DNA of 25,995 bases from Bacteroidales bacterium (GTDB lineage: Bacteria > Bacteroidota > Bacteroidia > Bacteroidales > UBA1715). The translations under genes were made by a program, and so were the position numbers. Location: the NCBI GenBank assembly GCA_017618935.1, contig JAFZTG010000097.1, positions 1 through 25,995 of the forward strand. Reading direction: 5' to 3'. Below, piece after piece: positions 16,938 to 23,300 of the stretch (its first letter is position 1; every line of letters begins with the position of its first letter). Below the pieces are notes generated by a model, which made no database searches, had not been told where the DNA came from, and worked only from the letters and a program-made list of their open reading frames with translations.

Positions 16938-17636
16938 TCACAAAATAAGAAATATTGATGGTCGTTTTAGTAAATTTGGTTTTTCCTTGCGCCATTCCGC
17001 AATTGTTTTTGTACGAATTTCTTCAGTTGGTAAAGTAATATCCGTCGCGATACACAATCTCGTTCCCGGTCGTAAAATAGCCAGCAAATCTTCAAACAAC
17101 TGCTGATTCCGATATGGCGTTTCCATAAAAATCTGTGTCTCTTTGGTCTGTGTTGCCCTGCTTTCCCATGCTAAAAGCATCCGTTTCCGTTCTTCCTTTA
17201 TCGGCACATATCCGTGAAAAGCAAAACTTTGTCCGTTGAATCCCGATGCTATCAACGCCATGATTATGGAATTGGGGCCGACAAGCGGAACGACCTGTAT
17301 TCCCAATCGATGGGCTTCAGCGACAAATATATTTCCAGGGTCGGCAATGCAAGGCATTCCTGCTTCACTCATAATCCCTATATCGGAACCGTTTTGCAAC
17401 GGGGCCATTTTTTCCGCAAGGTTTTCGGAGGGGTTATGTTTGTTAATCTCAAAAAAAATAGTCTCCTCTATATTTTTTTCGGGACAAACCTTTTTCACAA
17501 ACCTCCGAGCAGTCCGAGCATTTTCTACAATATAATAATGTAGTGACTGCATGATACTGACATTATACGAAGGGAACAACACTTCAGGTGATTGTTCTCC
17601 CATTTCAGACGGAATTAGATATATTTTACCTCTCAT
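16938..17636 (-). CDS. RsmI-like SAM-dependent methyltransferase (tetrapyrrole methylase fold), short form
   Basis: A 232-residue protein of the tetrapyrrole-methylase fold, in the RsmI group whose canonical members 2'-O-methylate C1402 of 16S rRNA. The SAM-binding pattern is visible in DIGIMSEAGMPCIADPGN (~85-102) and in VVPLVGPNSIIMALIASGFNGQSFAFHGYVP. FMETPYRNQQLFEDLL and LCIATDITLPTEEIRTKTIAEW continue the family pattern. It is shorter than typical RsmI (~280). The usual AEDTR motif after the first strand reads VENARTARR here, and the C-terminal extension is missing. It therefore belongs to a divergent Bacteroidota subgroup that may have another substrate. It heads the minus-strand unit and is divergent from plsC. 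Confidence 0.82.
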   Translation of the reverse strand: MRGKIYLIPSEMGEQSPEVLFPSYNVSIMQSLHYYIVENARTARRFVKKVCPEKNIEETIFFEINKHNPSENLAEKMAPLQNGSDIGIMSEAGMPCIADPGNIFVAEAHRLGIQVVPLVGPNSIIMALIASGFNGQSFAFHGYVPIKEERKRMLLAWESRATQTKETQIFMETPYRNQQLFEDLLAILRPGTRLCIATDITLPTEEIRTKTIAEWRKEKPNLLKRPSIFLIL

Positions 17637-17704
17637 TTGAAAAAAAATCTTTTACTTTGTAAAAATAAAAATTTAATTCGATTCAAATCATAATGAATTA
17701 ACTT
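17637..17704. promoter_or_regulatory. divergent promoter region between rsmI-like gene and plsC
   Basis: A 68-base, strongly A/T-rich gap between two divergently transcribed genes, so it must serve both directions. The closest plus-strand -7 candidate is TTACTTTG (17652-17659), with one mismatch to TAnnTTTG. On the minus strand, TATGATTTG has one extra base between the two halves. Neither is exact. Confidence 0.45.
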
Positions 17705-18400
17705 ATGATACTACTTAACCTCATCCAACTTATACTATTGGCATTTTGGACGTTATTCTACGTCTACGTAATAAGTCTATTACTACCTTCAAAAGCAACA
17801 CTTTGGCTCACAGTACATTTATGGGCACCCGTGAACTCCTACATCATATTCAGTCCTATCAAGGCCGAAGGATTAGAAAATCTTGACCCGAAAAAGAATT
17901 ATGTCTTTATGGCAAATCACTCCTCGTTTTTCGACATTCCATGTCTTTTCTGGGGTTCGAAACGAATGCTGCATTTCGTGGCGAAAGAAGAATTGAAACA
18001 CAACGTTTTCACAGGATTCGTTCTTCGAAAAATGCAAATGATTTTTATAGACAGAAAAAATGCGCAAAAATCGGTATCGAGTATGCGACAAGCTGTCGAT
18101 TTGATTTCTCAAGGAATGGACATCGCAATTTTCCCTGAAGGAACAAGAACAAAAACGGGAGAACTAAATCCATTCAAGAAAGGAGGTTTCAAATTAGCCA
18201 TCAATTCTCAGACCGACATTGTTCCTGTTACCATAAAAAATTCTGCAAAAGCGTGGTCGCGTTCCAATATGCGTTTTCGTCCGACCAAAGTAACCGTGTG
18301 TTTTGGGAAACCCATCTCTGTACAAGGATTGCAAGAAAGTGACGCTTTACAAGTTGCCAATCAAACATTTAGCATTATAAAAGAAGAATTAATGAAATAA
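17705..18400 (+). CDS. plsC: 1-acyl-sn-glycerol-3-phosphate acyltransferase (PlsC family)
   Basis: A membrane-bound acyltransferase that adds the second acyl chain to lysophosphatidic acid in phospholipid synthesis. The 231 residues begin with a hydrophobic anchor (residues ~3-27) and contain the catalytic NHSSFFD (HX4D, His72/Asp77). Conserved block II lies around FIDRKNAQKS, and block III is FPEGTRT at 143-149. LNPFKKGGFKLAINSQTDIVPVTI supplies the remaining blocks. Start ATG at 17705 is the first codon of the anchor. Other lysophospholipid acyltransferases share these motifs, so the exact acceptor is inferred. The ClC gene begins 36 bases after the stop on the same strand, likely as one transcript. 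Confidence 0.92.
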   Translation: MILLNLIQLILLAFWTLFYVYVISLLLPSKATLWLTVHLWAPVNSYIIFSPIKAEGLENLDPKKNYVFMANHSSFFDIPCLFWGSKRMLHFVAKEELKHNVFTGFVLRKMQMIFIDRKNAQKSVSSMRQAVDLISQGMDIAIFPEGTRTKTGELNPFKKGGFKLAINSQTDIVPVTIKNSAKAWSRSNMRFRPTKVTVCFGKPISVQGLQESDALQVANQTFSIIKEELMK

Positions 18401-18436
18401 CCTTGGACCAACATCATTTTGCAGAAATTCCCAAGC

Positions 18437-20221
18437 ATGAAAACGCAAAAAAAATCTTTCTGGAGTAAGCTCTATCGTTGGCGGTTACGGCATGTGACCG
18501 ACAAGCAGCTGATGTATGCCTTGTCGTTGTTGCTGGGTATTACCTCGGGACTGGCGGCTGTGGTGTTGAAGTCGATGGTGCACGGAATCCAATATTTGCT
18601 TCATTTGTGGTCTCCAACCTCGGGCGAAAATTTCTTATATTTCTTTTTACCGATAATAGGTATCACGCTTACGTTACTCGTGATAAAATATGTCATAAAA
18701 AGTGACTCCAACATTGGCGTACCTGGCGTGTTATACGCTATTTCCAGAAAAAAAGGCGTAATTGAGCCACACAACATGATTTCCTCCATGCTTGAAAGTG
18801 CCTTGACCGTCGGTTTTGGTGGTTCCGTGGGATTGGAGGGCCCGAGTATCGTTACAGGTGCAGCGTACGGGTCGAATTTCGCACGAATTTTCCGACTGAA
18901 TTACAAACAGTGCGTCGTGCTGATTGGTTGTGGTGCTGCTGGCGTAATGGCGGCAATATTCAACGCCCCGATTGCGGCGGTCATTTTCGTTTTGGAGGTG
19001 ATTTATGCTAATTTTTCAATGTCGTCAATTGTTCCATTGATGCTCACGTCTTCAATAGCGACGCTTTCCTCGTACTTTTTCTGGGAACAGGACGTGTTGT
19101 TTCATTCCGTTGATATGTTTAATCGAGATTTCCGATTCCAGGACGTGCCGTCGTTTGTGGTTTTGGGAATTATAGCAGGATTGATTTCCGTCTATTTCAA
19201 GAAGATGTATGTTTTGATGAACGACACGTTTTCAAAAATCAAGAGCAAGAAAAAACGCCTGTACATTGGCGGCTTGTGTCTTGGTGCGTTGTTGTTCTTC
19301 TTCCCGTCGTTGTACGGTGAAGGTTTTAAGGAAATCAACATGGCATTTCGTGGCGATTATTCGTTTTTGTTTTCGCAATCGTTGTTTGAACCATACGAAG
19401 GGCAATTTATGATCGTTTGCATACTCTTCGCATCGGTTATTTTTGTTAAGGTCATAGCCACTTCGCTCACGTTTGGCGCAGGTGGTGTGGGAGGTATCTT
19501 TGCACCGTCATTGTTTATCGGAGCGGTTATCGGGCTGTTCTTCTCATATTTGTTCTCGTACTTTGGCATTCGCGTTCCCGAGTCGATTTTTGTCTTGTTG
19601 GGAATGTGCGGAATGATAGCCGGCGTGCTTCATGCCCCGTTGACGGGAATATTCTTGATAGCGGACATAACGAGCGGTTACGGACTTTTCATTCCATTGA
19701 TGTTGGTTTCGGCAATTTCATACGCCACGGTGCGAATTTTTGAAGACACGTCGGTTTACACCTATATGCTTGCCAAGCGAAAAGAATTGCTGACACACGA
19801 TAAGGACCAATCGGTTTTGACATTGCTTGACATAAACAAACTCATTGAAACAGATATTGTTACGATTGACCCCGATGCCACGTTGGGTGATTTGGTCGAA
19901 GTCATAAAAAAATCAAAACGAAACATTTTCCCTGTCGTTGGTGAAGACGGTACAATGTACGGTATGATAAAACTTGACGACATTCGTGATATGATTTTCA
20001 ACCCCGAATTGTACAACAAAGTTGACGTGAGAACGTTGATGTATATCCCTGAATATTTCTTCTCACCCTACGACAGTATGGACGACGTGGTACAAACGAT
20101 ACAAAAAAGTGGGCACTATAATTTCCCCGTTCTTGACCACGGAAAATACGTTGGTTGTATATCTCGCGCAAGGATATTTTTGGAATATCGTAACGTTTCG
20201 GCTTTCTTCTCGGAAGATTAG
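18437..20221 (+). CDS. ClC family anion channel/transporter with C-terminal CBS pair
   Basis: A polytopic membrane protein of the ClC family, 594 residues, with two cytoplasmic CBS domains (~470-525 and ~532-587) that often sense nucleotides. I use ATG 18437 (MKTQKKSFW); the frame extends to a TTG at 18419. Ion-path motifs: GLEGPSI with the external gating Glu134; GGIFAPS at 352-358; and SGYGLFIPL with Tyr415, matching Tyr445 of E. coli ClC-ec1. Two positions differ from ClC-ec1. The internal proton glutamate (Glu203) is Val188 in FVLEVIY, as in ClC channels, and the selectivity motif GSGIP reads NIGVP, putting Ile93 where the central Ser107 sits. Whether it is a channel or an exchanger, and for which anion, is therefore open. 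It follows plsC by 36 bases. Confidence 0.93.
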   Translation: MKTQKKSFWSKLYRWRLRHVTDKQLMYALSLLLGITSGLAAVVLKSMVHGIQYLLHLWSPTSGENFLYFFLPIIGITLTLLVIKYVIKSDSNIGVPGVLYAISRKKGVIEPHNMISSMLESALTVGFGGSVGLEGPSIVTGAAYGSNFARIFRLNYKQCVVLIGCGAAGVMAAIFNAPIAAVIFVLEVIYANFSMSSIVPLMLTSSIATLSSYFFWEQDVLFHSVDMFNRDFRFQDVPSFVVLGIIAGLISVYFKKMYVLMNDTFSKIKSKKKRLYIGGLCLGALLFFFPSLYGEGFKEINMAFRGDYSFLFSQSLFEPYEGQFMIVCILFASVIFVKVIATSLTFGAGGVGGIFAPSLFIGAVIGLFFSYLFSYFGIRVPESIFVLLGMCGMIAGVLHAPLTGIFLIADITSGYGLFIPLMLVSAISYATVRIFEDTSVYTYMLAKRKELLTHDKDQSVLTLLDINKLIETDIVTIDPDATLGDLVEVIKKSKRNIFPVVGEDGTMYGMIKLDDIRDMIFNPELYNKVDVRTLMYIPEYFFSPYDSMDDVVQTIQKSGHYNFPVLDHGKYVGCISRARIFLEYRNVSAFFSED

Positions 20222-20293
20222 TCTATAAAATCTTGTTTTTTTTAACAAATTGTTGTTATTTTGGTGCTTTAGGTGAAACCTTTTGCTAGAGGG

Positions 20294-20321
20294 TTGAGTC
20301 TTATGGTAAAAATACGTTTTG
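20294..20321 (+). promoter_or_regulatory. possible promoter of the large secreted protein
   Basis: TTG at 20294-20296 lies 16 bases before TACGTTTTG (20313-20321), which resembles the Bacteroidota -7 box with three rather than two bases between TA and TTTG. The first ATG is 21 bases downstream. The 120-base gap after the ClC stop shows no strong terminator. Confidence 0.25.
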
Positions 20322-20341
20322 TAATATAGAAAAAAGTTAGT

Positions 20342-23300
20342 ATGCGTACACAAAAATATACTCGTATGAAACGATTCTTGATGACTGTCGTTGGGTTTAT
20401 AGCAATGACATTGGTTTCTTTCTCACAAGTTGATTATGAATTTTGGTTTGCGGCTCCGTTCGGTAATACCGACCACGCCCCATATTGGCCGGAAAGTTAT
20501 CCGTACAAGGTTGGTGGACGACCAATTTATTTGCGTTTGGCTACCCAAGATGCCGATGCCGATGTAATGGTGACCTTGCCAGCTTTGGGTTTGACGATTG
20601 CAAACGTTTCCATTGCGGCAAATAGTACCGCTTCGGTTGATTTGACGCCATATATTGCAAACATTCAGTGTTCTAAGCAAGGTAATGTGGTTGAAGACAA
20701 AGGTTTGTATATTCGTTCAAATGCTTTGATTACCGCATACTATGAAATTGCGTCGGTGTTGAATACCGATATTTTCTCGTTGAAAGGACAAAACGCGTTA
20801 GGTAAGGAATTCTACACGCCTTTCCAGAATAAGATGGTTAACGACCCGTTCCACAATGGCGTCGGCGTACCCGACAACACTGTTGTGCAAGACTCTGCGT
20901 TTTCATATATTGTGATTGTTGCTACGCAAGACCATACTATCGTAAACATTACGCCAACGACGAACTGCGTGGGAATTCCTTCGGGAACCACGAAATCGGT
21001 TACGTTGGATAGAGGTCAGACGTACGTTGTGCGTGCCAAAGGTCAGGATGTTAATTCTCGTCTGTCGGGAACGTACATAAAGTCGACAAAACCTATTGCC
21101 GTAACAATCGGTGAAGACTCTGCATACCCAGACTACTACACGGAATCTGGCGATTGCGAGGATTATATCGGTGACCAGATTATGCCAACCTCGCTTGCAG
21201 GTCGAAAATATCTCATTGTGCAAGGACAGGGATATTCGCAAGCAAAAAAGAATTCGAATAATTTCTATGAATTGGTTGCCATTACTGCGGTAAAAGACAA
21301 CACTGTCGTGATGTTGAACGGTGCACAATACGGTTCTGCATTGAATAAGGGCGAAACTGTCACTTTGGAGTTGACTGATCCGAATTCAATCTATACATTT
21401 ATCGAAACGTCAAACCCTGTATATGCATTCCACATCTCGGGTTACCATTGCGAGGTTGCCGGTGCTTTGTTGCCGTCGGTTGAAATGTGTACGGGTTCTT
21501 ATAAAATGGGCTTTGTGAGAACATATGGTTCTCAGAACGACCAAGAGTTTTATATGAACTTGATGGTGAAAGGTGACGGTGAAAAGGATTTCTTGCTGAA
21601 TGGTGCTTCTAACAGCGTCATAAACAATGCCTCGTTCCAAAGTATTGAGGGAACGGACTGGAAAGTGGCAAGAATTTATTTCTCACGGAACGATATGCCC
21701 GAAGGTGCGTATTTCTTGCAAAATACGACTTCGTTGTTCCACATGGGTATGATGAACTCGACTGCTCACGACTGGGGTGAAGGTCAGGGATACCGTTTGA
21801 TGGGTTCTATGTATGGTTATTTCTCTCGTTTTAGCGATAACTTCCCGTCTGCAAAAATCGTAAACAACAATGATACAAGTATCACCGTTACTCGAAACAC
21901 AAAGGTATCGCTTTTGGCTGACGGTGGTTATAAATTCAGTTGGAAAGGATATATGTGGGACGGACACGATTGGGCATTGCTCGATCCTCCATATTATATG
22001 AATGAAACGGATGTGGAAAATCCATATGTGGTAATTGGTGCTTTGGGTATTTATAAATACACTGCGACAATTTCTACCGAGTGTTACGACGACATAGAAC
22101 GAAGCGTTCTTATCAAAATCGTTGAACCAGTTGACTTGAATGAGATTCACGATACGGTGTGCTTCACGCCAGGCTTGTCGCAAAACAACGACAAAAGCCA
22201 GTATTACAATTTGTTCAACTTGAACGATACGATTGTCGGCAAAAAAGGTTTGATAACAGGGTACTACGTTGACCACTTCGACAGATTTGTCGCTGCAGCT
22301 CCACATACGTGGGCAAATTATGAAGACACATTGTTGGCTACATCAAAATATAAGACAACCAATGGTTCTTTTACTACTGTTTCTAATCCCTATAGCGATG
22401 AGGTGAACTCTTCTTCCAATGTTGGTTATTTGAGAAAATCTGGTCGTAACGGTCAAACTGCCGACGACAGATATACGGTTTCTTTGGATATTGACGTGTC
22501 GGAAGATCTGTTGACTTTGGAAAAAGGTGGCAAATTCTCATTTGATGTTAGTTACGACGAAACCAAGACAGAACAGTATTGTAGTAGTTGTGCATCGGAA
22601 CATTATATTTATGTTGATTTGATTGATGACAGTGGCTTGAAGCTGTCGCTTCCTGCCGTTGCAAGTTTCCCTGCCATATTTGCAGGCGCTTCAAGTGGCG
22701 ACGACGACGATGATGATGACGATGTTGTGAAATGGGCACACGTCGAGGCTGATTTCTCTGATTTCGCAGGCGATGTAGGTTTTATCAACACGGTGAGAAT
22801 ACGTGCATACTACAACGATGCAGATTGGGGTTGCAACAACCCTGGATATTATATCGACAACATTAGATATTATACTGTTGATTACCACGAGACGATAAAA
22901 ACACAGGATGCAAAACATTATACTATAACCGACGGTGACTCGTTGTTTGCGATTGTTCGCAATAATTTCGATTTGAGTCGTTCCGATACGACTATGGTTT
23001 ACTTGGCTGTTAGAAATCCGGGTATAGAAAAACGTACCATACAGTTGGAAGATATGTGTGCTACCGAAGGAAACGAATTAAAGGAATTTGACCTTACACA
23101 ATATAATTATACCGTAGGTGGTGCTTTGATTGCCGACAGATTATGGTACAAAGACCAAATGGCTCAAAATCCGATTGACAATCCTCAATTTGTTGATGTT
23201 CCTGCTGGAAATACCACCTATTATGTCTTTGTAAAAGATGAATGCGCCGATATTCCAGGCGAATTGAAATTGCAAGTGTTTGCCATCCCTGAAGTTACCG

